DNA of 10,314 nucleotides from an uncultured Erysipelotrichaceae bacterium (GCA_902766815.1 CACXEZ010000069.1:1-10314); one strand, 5' to 3'; shown: positions 1 through 6,466, counted from the stretch's first letter. Numbers and translations: made by a program. The notes: a model not told the origin generated them from the letters alone.

Positions 1-147
1 ATTTTTACTTCAACTTGGGGTAAGGGGAAGTCTGCCCTTTTTTAGTATTTTTACCAAAATAAATTTAGTCTTTGTTTTCAGGTTACCACCTCTATTTATA
101 TTATTCGCTTTTTAGAGGACAAACTCCTTCCTAATTTTAAAAAAAAG
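1..147. other. Left-edge non-coding stretch with overlapping inverted repeats, unidentified
   Basis: I see no convincing gene here. Several short inverted repeats overlap. AGGT/ACCT closes at 80-83 with 88-91. CCTCTA at 89-94 pairs with TAGAGG at 113-118. AGGA at 116-119 pairs with TCCT at 125-128. AAGGG at 22-26 pairs with CCCTT at 35-39 and is followed on the plus strand by six T. The first two hairpins share bases 89-91, so they exclude one another, as in leader RNAs. On the minus strand a roughly 23-codon frame with a basic product follows a GAGGTGG sequence, but its only start near that site would be CTG. This could be the 5' leader of a minus-strand gene beyond the left edge, or the 3' end of a plus-strand gene. 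I match it to no known riboswitch. Confidence 0.3.
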
Positions 148-176
148 AAAAAAACTAACAAATTTTATTTTGTTAG
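148..176 (-). terminator. Rho-independent terminator of the XRE regulator gene
   Basis: Read on the minus strand, CTAACAAA and TTTGTTAG form a perfect 8-bp stem (155-162 with 169-176) with a 6-nt loop. Seven T follow immediately at 154-148. It begins 12 nt after the stop codon of the XRE gene, so it should end that transcript and insulate whatever lies to the left. Confidence 0.85.
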
Positions 177-188
177 ATTATTTTATAG

Positions 189-884
189 TTAATTTTTGCA
201 ATTTTCTTCAACTGTTAATGGTATTTTATAATATTCCGTCTTATCAAGTGTATCAGTTGCTTTTATTTCTAACGATAGACTGTTATTTTTATACATCTTG
301 CAGTTTTTAGAATAGTGGTCAATATTAAAATTTACATTTTTTAAGAACTCTTCTAGGGTTATTTCTTTTTCTTCTTCATATGTGGCATTATCAATTTCTG
401 TTTTTATATTCTTTTCTGTTTGATAGAGGATACACTCTATTTTCTTATATTTCTTTTCGGTTTCTTTTCCACAATAGGTAATATCAGATATATAGATAGA
501 AGTTTTCGAGCTGTTATAGGCTATACTACCTGAGATATTAAAGTCTTCACAGGTTGTATCAAGTGTTCTAAACTCGAATGAACTTTCTTTTGATAATAAT
601 ATCCATATAAATATTAGTAAAATTAATATTACACCAATTATTAAAAAAATTTTACTTTTCTTTTTTTTAGTTTCTTTTTTTTGACCATCTAATATTTCTT
701 CTACACTTACTTCAAAGATATTACTAATTTCTTTCAATAGAGATATGTCTGGAATATTTTTACCATTTTCCCATTTACTTACAGCTTGATAAGTTACTCC
801 TAATTTTTCAGCAAAATCTTTTTGAGTAAGATCCTTCTCTTGTCTTAATTCTTTAATAAACTTTCCAATACGTTCTTGATCCAT
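189..884 (-). CDS. Membrane-anchored XRE-family transcriptional regulator
   Basis: This 231-residue protein has an N-terminal Cro/CI-type helix-turn-helix at about residues 5-65, with the recognition region LTQKDFAEKLGVTYQAVSKW. A very basic stretch (69-78) and one membrane helix (79-97) follow. The C-terminal domain of about 130 residues has no family I recognise. The positive charge before the helix predicts that the DNA-binding part is cytoplasmic and the C-terminal domain lies outside the membrane. That domain holds five cysteines (112, 138, 151, 195, 229), so disulfides are possible. The start is supported by AGGTGAG four nt upstream of ATG. It lies downstream of an ABC exporter pair on the same strand but has its own promoter with an inverted repeat, which suggests autoregulation. 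By inference it is a one-component sensor that may control the neighbouring transporter. The ligand is unknown. Confidence 0.85.
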   Translation of the reverse strand: MDQERIGKFIKELRQEKDLTQKDFAEKLGVTYQAVSKWENGKNIPDISLLKEISNIFEVSVEEILDGQKKETKKKKSKIFLIIGVILILLIFIWILLSKESSFEFRTLDTTCEDFNISGSIAYNSSKTSIYISDITYCGKETEKKYKKIECILYQTEKNIKTEIDNATYEEEKEITLEEFLKNVNFNIDHYSKNCKMYKNNSLSLEIKATDTLDKTEYYKIPLTVEENCKN

Positions 885-925
885 AACTCACCTACTTTAT
901 GAATTCCTTCTTTTGTCTTTTGTTC

Positions 926-955
926 ATCATAGCATATATTTCTATGCTTTGTCAA
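926..955 (-). promoter_or_regulatory. Sigma-A promoter of the XRE regulator gene
   Basis: On the minus strand a perfect TTGACA -35 (955-950) is followed by an 18-nt spacer and TATGAT (931-926). TG one base before the -10 gives an extended -10 (TGCTATGAT). Transcription should start near 918-920, leaving a leader of about 35 nt before the ATG at 884. This is the best sigma-A promoter in the window. It makes the regulator independent of the ABC operon upstream. A weak inverted repeat, TTAAC/GTTAA (958-962, 974-978), lies just upstream and might partly terminate the ABC transcript. Confidence 0.85.
931..948. promoter_or_regulatory. Inverted-repeat operator candidate inside the XRE promoter
   Basis: AGCATATATTTCTATGCT has perfect 6-bp arms (AGCATA and TATGCT) around a 6-bp centre. 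It fills the spacer between -35 and -10 and touches the first base of the -10. XRE repressors typically bind such short dyads, and a dimer here would block RNA polymerase. The dyad is seen directly; autorepression by the adjacent gene product is inferred. I found no second copy upstream of the ABC permease. Confidence 0.6.
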
Positions 956-1009
956 AATTAACTTATAGTTTTCGTTAATCTTGTTTTACGATCAATTACA
1001 GTATTTAGC

Positions 1010-1693
1010 TTATTTTTCTTTTTTTAATTCATAAATGATATCTACTTGTTCAGAGACATTTTTAGAGTGAGTTACTATAATGATACATTTATTTTCTTTA
1101 TGAGCTAGATTTTTGAATATTTTTAGAATTTCATCTTCAGTTTCTTTATCTAAGTTTCCAGTTGGTTCATCTGCTAGTATTATTTCTGGATTATAAGATA
1201 AGCTTCTAGCAATTGCTACTCGTTGTTGCTCTCCTCCTGATAATTTTAGAATTCTTCTATCTGCATAGGTTTCATCTAATCCTACTTTTTTTAACAGTTC
1301 TAGACATTTTTCTTTGGGATTATTTATTTTTGCTTTGCTGATGTCCATAGAAAGAATAATATTTTCACTTGCTGTTAGATGTGGTAGTAAGTTATAACTT
1401 TGGAATACTATTCCTATATTGGTATTTCTATAAGTATCTAAATCCATATTTTTTAAATCATTATCTTTATAAAGTATTTTTCCTTCTGTACATTTTTCTA
1501 GTCCACTTATTAGAGATAATAATGTTGTTTTCCCAGTACCGCTTTTTCCACGTATTGCATATACTTTTCCTTTTTCAAATAAATAATTGACGTTTTTTAA
1601 GATAAAATCATCTTCAGTGGCATCGTTATAGCGGTATCCTACATTCTTTAATTCTAGTACAACATTTTGTTTGTTTGATGTTTCTTTTTTCAT
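1010..1693 (-). CDS. ABC transporter ATP-binding protein, MacB/LolD/FtsE type
   Basis: This 227-residue ATPase should power the permease encoded just upstream. All nucleotide-binding motifs are intact: Walker A GKSGTGKTT (49-57), Q-loop Gln98, signature LSGGEQQR (151-158), Walker B IILADEP (171-177) followed by TGNLD, and the switch His209. The TGNLD ending and the length are typical of ATPases that pair with FtsX-like permeases in peptide, antibiotic or lipoprotein export and in mechanotransmission. The start ATG overlaps the permease stop by one base (TAATG), with AGGAGCG six nt upstream, so the two are translationally coupled. The substrate cannot be read from the sequence. The XRE sensor next door would fit an export or resistance role. 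Confidence 0.92.
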   Translation of the reverse strand: MKKETSNKQNVVLELKNVGYRYNDATEDDFILKNVNYLFEKGKVYAIRGKSGTGKTTLLSLISGLEKCTEGKILYKDNDLKNMDLDTYRNTNIGIVFQSYNLLPHLTASENIILSMDISKAKINNPKEKCLELLKKVGLDETYADRRILKLSGGEQQRVAIARSLSYNPEIILADEPTGNLDKETEDEILKIFKNLAHKENKCIIIVTHSKNVSEQVDIIYELKKEK

Positions 1694-3153
1694 TATGATC
1701 GCTCCTTTAATATTTGTAATGGTGAAAACTTTTGTATACTTATCATTGAGGAAATGCTACTTACTAGAGTTAAAGCTATCCCTATTCCAAATAATTCTGC
1801 TAATACTTTCAAGTCTACTACAGCATTGATACTATCGTATGCTTCTATATTGAACACTCCATTTATTTTTTGAAAATTAAAATTATCTTTTTCTCCATGT
1901 CCAAAATTTTTATTAATATCTTGTACTTGTTCTTTTGATGAATTAATTTCATTTTGTAATAGTTGATTAGATACTGGTACTGAAATGGCTGCACCAAACG
2001 TTGCACCTATGCTTAATGATACTAATGTTACAATTAGTAATTCTAAAGCAAACTGGCAAGTTAATAAACTTTTTTTCATTCCTATCGTTCTTAATACACC
2101 TATTTCATATTTTCTTTCTCTAATATTGATTGCATTTAGTACTAATAATACAATTACACCAATTATTATAGTGATTATCAAAAATGTTGTGGCGTAGGAT
2201 TTTAAATTTGAAACACTATTGGTGGCTGAAATAATTTGTTCTTGATTCGTAGTAATTGTTAAGTATTCACTTAATCCTTTTTCACTTACTTCGTTTGTAA
2301 AAGAATCAATAACATCTTTGCTTGTCAAAATGAAGGTTGGAGTATTCTTTACGTTTAAAGTACTATCAGCTGACTTGATATCTTCTACTACTTTGATATT
2401 AGTGATAATTTGATTGATACTATCTGAAAACATAGATATTTCTGAATGATTGGTTGCATTTTCTTCATATATTCCAGTTATGGTTAATTCATATGTTAAA
2501 GATTCATTATTCGGATTGGTTAGAACAATTTTATCTCCTACAGATAAATTATTTAAGGTGGCTAATTCAGAATTTATGATACAAGTATAGGTAGTTAAAT
2601 CATCACTAATGCTTCCTTCTGCCATTTTATAATTGCCACTGATAAATTCGGTCATGGCTTCAATAGAACTATATCCTATGATATTAAAATCTCCACTTGA
2701 TTCTTGAACTTCTTGTTTATTAGATCCTGGTCTTTTATTATTATTTTTATTAGTGGTAGATGACTCTATATTGTTACTATTCATAGATAAAGACTCTTTG
2801 TAATAGTATGATTTTACATATTTGCTGTCTGCATAGTTTTTGATATCATCTATACTAATATTACTAGCACTAGAAAATTTTTCTTTTAAAGAAGACAAAT
2901 TATCTTCTTTTGTTGTTTCTTTTTCTTCTTCTGGTTTCTTCATGTTATTCTTCATATTTTCTCTATTTACTGATATTGTCGCTTCTACATCATATTTTTT
3001 TTCATAAGAATTTATTAATTTAGTGGCAGATGAGCGAATTGCTAGTGTTACTGTTGTAGTACAACCTATGACCAATAAGATTATTCCTAACAAAATATTT
3101 CTCCCTTTATTTCTAGTAATTGAAGTTATTGCATTTTTAAATATATACATCAT
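1693..3153 (-). CDS. ABC transporter permease, MacB/FtsX family
   Basis: This 486-residue membrane protein has the MacB-like four-helix plan. TM1 is at about 20-39, followed by an extracytoplasmic domain (40-320) that is low-complexity and Asn/Ser/Lys-rich around 64-155. Three C-terminal helices follow at about 321-341, 367-392 and 450-472. The sequence NIRERKYEIGVLRTIGMKK (343-361) after TM2 is the characteristic FtsX-family cytoplasmic loop. A charged loop of about 55 residues separates TM3 and TM4. The family couples ATP hydrolysis by the partner ATPase to movements of the external domain. Tandem ATGs give two possible starts (3153 or 3150). The purine-rich AAAGGAAGG upstream suits either. 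It is the first gene of the two-gene ABC operon, downstream of the spoVIF terminator. I found no clear -10/-35. Confidence 0.9.
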   Translation of the reverse strand: MMYIFKNAITSITRNKGRNILLGIILLVIGCTTTVTLAIRSSATKLINSYEKKYDVEATISVNRENMKNNMKKPEEEKETTKEDNLSSLKEKFSSASNISIDDIKNYADSKYVKSYYYKESLSMNSNNIESSTTNKNNNKRPGSNKQEVQESSGDFNIIGYSSIEAMTEFISGNYKMAEGSISDDLTTYTCIINSELATLNNLSVGDKIVLTNPNNESLTYELTITGIYEENATNHSEISMFSDSINQIITNIKVVEDIKSADSTLNVKNTPTFILTSKDVIDSFTNEVSEKGLSEYLTITTNQEQIISATNSVSNLKSYATTFLIITIIIGVIVLLVLNAINIRERKYEIGVLRTIGMKKSLLTCQFALELLIVTLVSLSIGATFGAAISVPVSNQLLQNEINSSKEQVQDINKNFGHGEKDNFNFQKINGVFNIEAYDSINAVVDLKVLAELFGIGIALTLVSSISSMISIQKFSPLQILKERS

Positions 3154-3185
3154 ATCCTTCCTTTCACTTTTTATTTTAGTTTATA

Positions 3186-3204
3186 AATATTAAATGAATA
3201 TTAA
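3186..3204 (-). promoter_or_regulatory. Tandem 8-bp direct repeat upstream of the ABC permease
   Basis: On the minus strand TTAATATT occurs twice (3204-3197 and 3193-3186) with an 11-bp period, about one helical turn, between the spoVIF terminator and the permease start. Equal phasing on one DNA face is what a tandemly bound regulator would use. The region is almost pure A/T, so chance is a serious alternative. Confidence 0.2.
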
Positions 3205-3233
3205 AAAATTAGATTTTTTTACAATCTAATTTT
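3203..3233 (-). terminator. Terminator of spoVIF, overlapping its stop codon
   Basis: On the minus strand an 11-bp AT-rich stem (3233-3223 with 3215-3205) closes a 7-nt loop and runs into TTTTTT. The spoVIF stop codon TAG (3228-3226) lies within the ascending arm. The stem has only one G-C pair, so it may be leaky and let some spoVIF transcripts reach the ABC operon. Confidence 0.65.
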
Positions 3234-3483
3234 CATCATCATTTAAGTATTGCTCTAGATTTTTGGGAACATTATTAGATAGAACGGTATCAATTATTTT
3301 TTGTTCTTTTTCTTTGGTTACTTCTCTTCCTGTAATACGTGAGATATCTTGAATTACCTCTCTTAATGTTCCTTCATCTTTCATATTTCCTTGTTGTAAT
3401 TTTCCAGCTAAAGATAGAATCGTATCTTTATCTACATTAGTTTTATGCTCTATTTTTTTAAAAAAGTTATCACTAAAAGTCAT
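3226..3483 (-). CDS. spoVIF: SpoVIF-family sporulation protein
   Basis: This 85-residue soluble protein matches what I recall of the Bacillus subtilis SpoVIF (YjcC) family: FFKKIEHKTNVDKD at the N-terminus, then LAGKLQQGNMKDE, TLREVIQDISRITGREV and a C-terminal KIIDTVLSN. In B. subtilis SpoVIF acts in the mother cell late in spore-coat assembly. A family member elsewhere may have drifted in role. The start is ATG at 3483, eight nt after a perfect AGGAGG. A TTG codon directly upstream is in frame but less well spaced. The gene sits alone between the HEYIH gene and the ABC operon, with its own terminator and a possible promoter in the 57-nt gap upstream. The family call rests on remembered motif similarity, not a search. 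Confidence 0.78.
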   Translation of the reverse strand: MTFSDNFFKKIEHKTNVDKDTILSLAGKLQQGNMKDEGTLREVIQDISRITGREVTKEKEQKIIDTVLSNNVPKNLEQYLNDDEN

Positions 3484-3501
3484 CAATAAAACCTCCTACC
3501 T

Positions 3502-3510
3502 TATTATATG
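3502..3510 (-). promoter_or_regulatory. Possible -10 element of spoVIF
   Basis: CATATAATA on the minus strand fits the mother-cell sigma-K -10 pattern (CATA, three bases, TA). It differs by one base from a sigma-E -10 and also contains a perfect sigma-A TATAAT. No clear -35 of any class is seen. The predicted start point would fall on the ribosome binding site, giving a leader of only about 13 nt, which weakens the call. Confidence 0.3.
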
Positions 3511-3540
3511 TTGGAGATTTTTTTCTATCATTATAAATAC

Positions 3541-4056
3541 TCAGCATTTTTTATTTTTTCTGACTAATTTTTTTGCTTTATTTTCTAATTTAAATACGTT
3601 ATCATTGTTATATGTTTTTAATAGAATATCTGATATTTTTAAGGCTAAAACGTATTCGTTTAAGTTTTCTTCTATAATATAACTGTTTAAATAATTATAA
3701 TAATTAAGAAGCGATGCTGTTTCATTTTCTCTAATGAATATTCTTTCGTAGAAAATGGGAAGAATTTCTCTTGAGGGATCTAATTTATATTTATATCCTA
3801 GTTTATGGTAAGTAAGTAATAGATGGATGTATTCGTGAATATTAATTAAAACTGTTTTGTCATTATCTATAAATGGTACGATTAAACTTATTTTTGTCAA
3901 TATTTTGTTTTCAATTTTATAATAGCAACCTATCAAGCATCTACTTTCTTCTTCCAGATAGTCAAAGCTTATTTTATTTTTAGTCCAGTATTGGATAACT
4001 TCTTCATCATATAAGTTATGTTTTTTTAGAAAATTTATAAACTTTTCATAATACAT
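3541..4056 (-). CDS. Uncharacterised HEYIH protein, putative small zinc metalloprotease
   Basis: I do not recognise this 171-residue protein as a named family. It has a HExxH motif, HEYIH at 74-78, inside a hydrophobic helix-like stretch (VLINIHEYIHLLLTYH). Further on, ILPIFYERIF places Glu104 26 residues after the motif, where a gluzincin third zinc ligand could sit. It has no signal peptide or membrane helix and so is probably cytoplasmic. The C-terminus is lysine-rich. The start is ATG at 4056. Its ribosome binding site GGAG lies in the last codons of der, whose stop is only 5 nt upstream, so it should be co-translated with der. The length is short for a complete protease. A domain that has lost catalysis, or an unrelated protein with a chance HExxH, remains possible. 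No substrate is suggested. Confidence 0.75.
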   Translation of the reverse strand: MYYEKFINFLKKHNLYDEEVIQYWTKNKISFDYLEEESRCLIGCYYKIENKILTKISLIVPFIDNDKTVLINIHEYIHLLLTYHKLGYKYKLDPSREILPIFYERIFIRENETASLLNYYNYLNSYIIEENLNEYVLALKISDILLKTYNNDNVFKLENKAKKLVRKNKKC

Positions 4057-4061
4057 ATCTA

Positions 4062-5375
4062 TTAATCTCCATTTTTGTTTTTAAATTGAATTATAATTGG
4101 TGTTCCTTCTAATTCAAAATTTTCTCTTAACTTGTTTTCTAAGTATCTTTCATAAGAAAAGTGTACTAGTCCTTTGCTGTTGACGTGAAAAGTAAATTTA
4201 GGAGGTCTTGTCCCACTTTGATTTGCAAAATATATTTTTAACCTTTTTCCTTTATAAGAAGGTGGTTGATTTAATAGTACTGCTTCTCTTATCACATCAT
4301 TTAAGATACTTGTTTTAATTTCTATTTTGGAATTTTCATAAACTTTATTTATTTCTGGTATTAGGGTATGAATTCTTTTTTTTGTTTTGGCAGATAAAAA
4401 CACAATAGGTACATAAGATAAGAATTGAAATTCATTTCTTAGTAGAGTTGTATAAGATTTGATGTCATTTTTATCTGCTACGGTGTCCCACTTATTTACT
4501 ACTAAGACAATTGGTTTTCCTGCTTCTAGGGCATAGCTTGCTATGTGTTTATCATGTTCTATTACGCCTTCTTCTGCATTGATAATGATACAGCAAGCAT
4601 CACTTCTTTCTATTGCTTTCATACTTCTAATAACACTGTATTTTTCTATATTTTCATAAATTTTTCCTTTTTTGCGCATTCCAGCAGTATCAATTACTAC
4701 GTAAGATTTTCCATCATATTTGAATTCTGTATCTACAGCATCACGAGTTGTTCCTGCAATATCACTTACAATGGCTTTTTCTTCATTTAAAAGTGCATTT
4801 ACTAAACTACTTTTTCCTACATTTGGTCTGCCAATAAGACAAAATTTAATTTTATCATCACTATAGTTTATTTCTGGTAATGGTTGGAAATCTTGAACTA
4901 TAGCATCTAGTAGTTCCGTTATTCCTAAATTGTGTTCTCCACTGATTGGAATCATATTTTCAAATCCTAATTCATAGAACTCATAGATATTATCTAGTCT
5001 GTTGGCATTATCTATTTTATTAACTGCTACAATTACATCTTTTCCTGATTTTCTTAGCATATCTCTGATAATAAAATCATTTTGGGTTAAAGTTTCTTTA
5101 CCATCTACTACAAAAACTACAATATCAGCCTCGTCTATGGCAATAGTGGCCTGAATTTTAATTTCATTATTGAATTCAACATTGGTTGCATCTATTCCAC
5201 CAGTATCAATTAAATGAAATTTATATTCTTTATAGTGAACATCACCATAAATTCTATCCCTAGTTACTCCTGGTGTATCTTCTATAATGGACACTTTTTT
5301 ACCGACTAATCGATTAAATATCGTACTTTTTCCTACATTTGGTCTTCCTACTAAACATACGGTTGGCATTCTCAT
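4062..5375 (-). CDS. der: Ribosome biogenesis GTPase Der (EngA)
   Basis: This is a full-length 437-residue Der, the tandem-GTPase factor that binds the 50S precursor and is needed for late large-subunit assembly. The first G domain has GRPNVGKST (10-18), DTGG (57-60) and NKID (119-122). The second has GRPNVGKSS (182-190), DTAG (229-232) and NKWD (294-297). The C-terminal KH-like domain spans about 352-437 and contains the conserved SGTRPPKFTFHVN. It starts at ATG 5375, overlapping the upstream gene's stop as ATGA, with AAGGT about seven nt upstream. The HEYIH gene follows after 5 nt. It shares a strand and probably a transcript with ysxC, giving a ribosome-assembly cluster. Confidence 0.97.
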   Translation of the reverse strand: MRMPTVCLVGRPNVGKSTIFNRLVGKKVSIIEDTPGVTRDRIYGDVHYKEYKFHLIDTGGIDATNVEFNNEIKIQATIAIDEADIVVFVVDGKETLTQNDFIIRDMLRKSGKDVIVAVNKIDNANRLDNIYEFYELGFENMIPISGEHNLGITELLDAIVQDFQPLPEINYSDDKIKFCLIGRPNVGKSSLVNALLNEEKAIVSDIAGTTRDAVDTEFKYDGKSYVVIDTAGMRKKGKIYENIEKYSVIRSMKAIERSDACCIIINAEEGVIEHDKHIASYALEAGKPIVLVVNKWDTVADKNDIKSYTTLLRNEFQFLSYVPIVFLSAKTKKRIHTLIPEINKVYENSKIEIKTSILNDVIREAVLLNQPPSYKGKRLKIYFANQSGTRPPKFTFHVNSKGLVHFSYERYLENKLRENFELEGTPIIIQFKNKNGD

Positions 5376-5809
5376 AATATTACCTTCTTTCTAATCATTA
5401 CTCTAATACATTTATTAAATATATCATCTGTTTTATATATAATGTTACTATCAGTTGTTCCAGTGTAAATACTATAATATTTATTTTTATAATAATATAC
5501 TTCTTTTTCTTTTAATAAGTCATTTTCATTTATTTCTTGCAAGAAAGTGCAATCTAAATGAAAATGGATACGCATATCAATTTCGTCAAAATAAGAGTAA
5601 ATACTCTCTATTTCTATAATCATTCCATAATATTCATTTACGTATACATTAACGTCTAAAAGGCCTTTTATATTATATTTTTTTTTTATTTTTATTATAA
5701 TTTTTTGAAATAAATCTTTAATTTTATCTTGATCAAAGAAATCAAAATCTTTGATATTTTCTTTCATAATCTTTATAATATAGAGATCATCTATTTTTCT
5801 TATGATCAT
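5372..5809 (-). CDS. Uncharacterised 145-residue protein between ysxC and der
   Basis: I cannot name this protein. It is 145 residues long, rich in Ile, Lys, Asp and Tyr, with no signal peptide or membrane helix and alternating predicted helix and strand. The N-terminal 70 residues (a start like MIIRKIDDLYIIKIM, then FDQDKIKDLFQKI, YNIKGLLDVNVYVNEYYG and IIEIE) vaguely recall the spacing of the MecA adaptor's N-terminal domain. The VYYYKNKYYSIY segment (about 104-115) vaguely recalls a C-terminal MecA strand. No MecA linker is visible, and I treat the resemblance as a hint only. AGGTGA sits four nt before the ATG, so translation is well supported. Its stop overlaps the der start as ATGA. Coupling to der suggests a partner or regulator of ribosome assembly, by context alone. 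Confidence 0.75.
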   Translation of the reverse strand: MIIRKIDDLYIIKIMKENIKDFDFFDQDKIKDLFQKIIIKIKKKYNIKGLLDVNVYVNEYYGMIIEIESIYSYFDEIDMRIHFHLDCTFLQEINENDLLKEKEVYYYKNKYYSIYTGTTDSNIIYKTDDIFNKCIRVMIRKKVIL

Positions 5810-5820
5810 ATTATCACCTG

Positions 5821-5845
5821 TTTTAATTTATTCTAAAAATTAAAA
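5821..5845. repeat. A/T-only 9-bp inverted repeat between ysxC and the next gene
   Basis: TTTTAATTT (5821-5829) and AAATTAAAA (5837-5845) are perfect complements around a 7-nt loop. Neither strand has a T-run after the hairpin, so it is not a standard terminator. It might weakly modulate read-through from ysxC or stabilise a processed transcript end. Chance is plausible at this base composition. Confidence 0.35.
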
Positions 5846-5865
5846 TGGGTTAAAGAAAAATAGTA

Positions 5866-6450
5866 TTAATTTAATAATTCTTCTATTTTATTATGTACTT
5901 CTTGCTTTCCTATTTTTGTTTGAGCTGAGAATAAAATTATTTTGTCTGTATCTTTTAATTTTAGAGTATCATTTATCATTTTAATGTTTTTATCATAGTT
6001 ATTTTTACTTACTTTATCACTTTTTGTTGCTATAATTGTTACAGGTATATTGTAATATTTTAAATAATCATACATTAATATGTCATCATTGGATGGTTTA
6101 TGTCTTAGATCAATTAGCATAAATACCATTTTTAAATTATCTCTTTCTTTTAAATAATCTTCTATCATTAGACCAAATTTATTTTTCAATTTTTGACTTA
6201 CTCTAGCAAAACCATATCCAGGTACATCTACTAAATAGAAGGTATCATTAATTAAATAAAAATTAATTGTCTGAGTTTTTCCAGGAATAGAACTAATTCT
6301 TGCTAAATTTTTTCTATTTATTATTGTATTAATAAAACTACTTTTTCCAACATTACTTCTACCTATTAGTAAAAATTCTGGCAATCGATCTATAGGGTAT
6401 TGACTTCTTCTTACAGCTGAAGTAATGAATTCCACACTACTAATTTTCAT
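5866..6450 (-). CDS. ysxC: Ribosome biogenesis GTP-binding protein YsxC (EngB/YihA)
   Basis: This 194-residue single-domain GTPase of the TRAFAC class acts in 50S assembly. It is close in length and sequence to what I recall of B. subtilis YsxC. Motifs counted from the chosen start are GRSNVGKSS (30-38), the switch I threonine near 60 in PGKTQT, DVPGYGFA (75-82), TKSD (142-145) and the SAQT region (175-178). The start is ATG 6450, not the in-frame ATG at 6525. A strong AAAGGAGAG precedes 6450, family members begin with a matching MKxxxxEFITSAV sequence, and the 25 extra upstream residues have no ribosome binding site. It opens the minus-strand cluster and diverges from pyrG. A TACAAT at 6515-6510 is a possible -10, without a good -35. 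Confidence 0.96.
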   Translation of the reverse strand: MKISSVEFITSAVRRSQYPIDRLPEFLLIGRSNVGKSSFINTIINRKNLARISSIPGKTQTINFYLINDTFYLVDVPGYGFARVSQKLKNKFGLMIEDYLKERDNLKMVFMLIDLRHKPSNDDILMYDYLKYYNIPVTIIATKSDKVSKNNYDKNIKMINDTLKLKDTDKIILFSAQTKIGKQEVHNKIEELLN

Positions 6451-6457
6451 ATCTATT

Positions 6458-6466
6458 CTCTCCTTT
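6458..6466 (-). promoter_or_regulatory. Ribosome binding site that fixes the ysxC start
   Basis: AAAGGAGAG on the minus strand places GGAG nine nt before ATG 6450. The alternative ATG at 6525 has no purine-rich site upstream. This supports the 194-residue form. Confidence 0.8.

Noticed and set aside
76..95. T-box-like sequence near GAGGTGGTAACC on the minus strand
   Set aside because: The T-box core needs GGTGG, one base, then ACCGCG. Here the downstream part differs, and no specifier stem or terminator pair is seen.
1369..1590. Plus-strand ORF inside the ABC ATPase gene
   Set aside because: It lies fully antisense to a gene with all ABC motifs, and its Phe/Tyr/Leu-rich translation is the expected shadow of AT-rich coding DNA.
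1985..2197. Plus-strand ORF inside the permease gene
   Set aside because: It is antisense to membrane-helix coding sequence, has no ribosome binding site and no recognisable family.
3541..3543. Reading UGA as tryptophan (Mycoplasma code)
   Set aside because: The conserved genes use TGG for tryptophan with no internal TGA, and TGA sits at a natural gene end here.
4545..4790. Plus-strand ORF inside der
   Set aside because: It is antisense to the second GTPase domain of der and is low-complexity Phe/Ile/Tyr.
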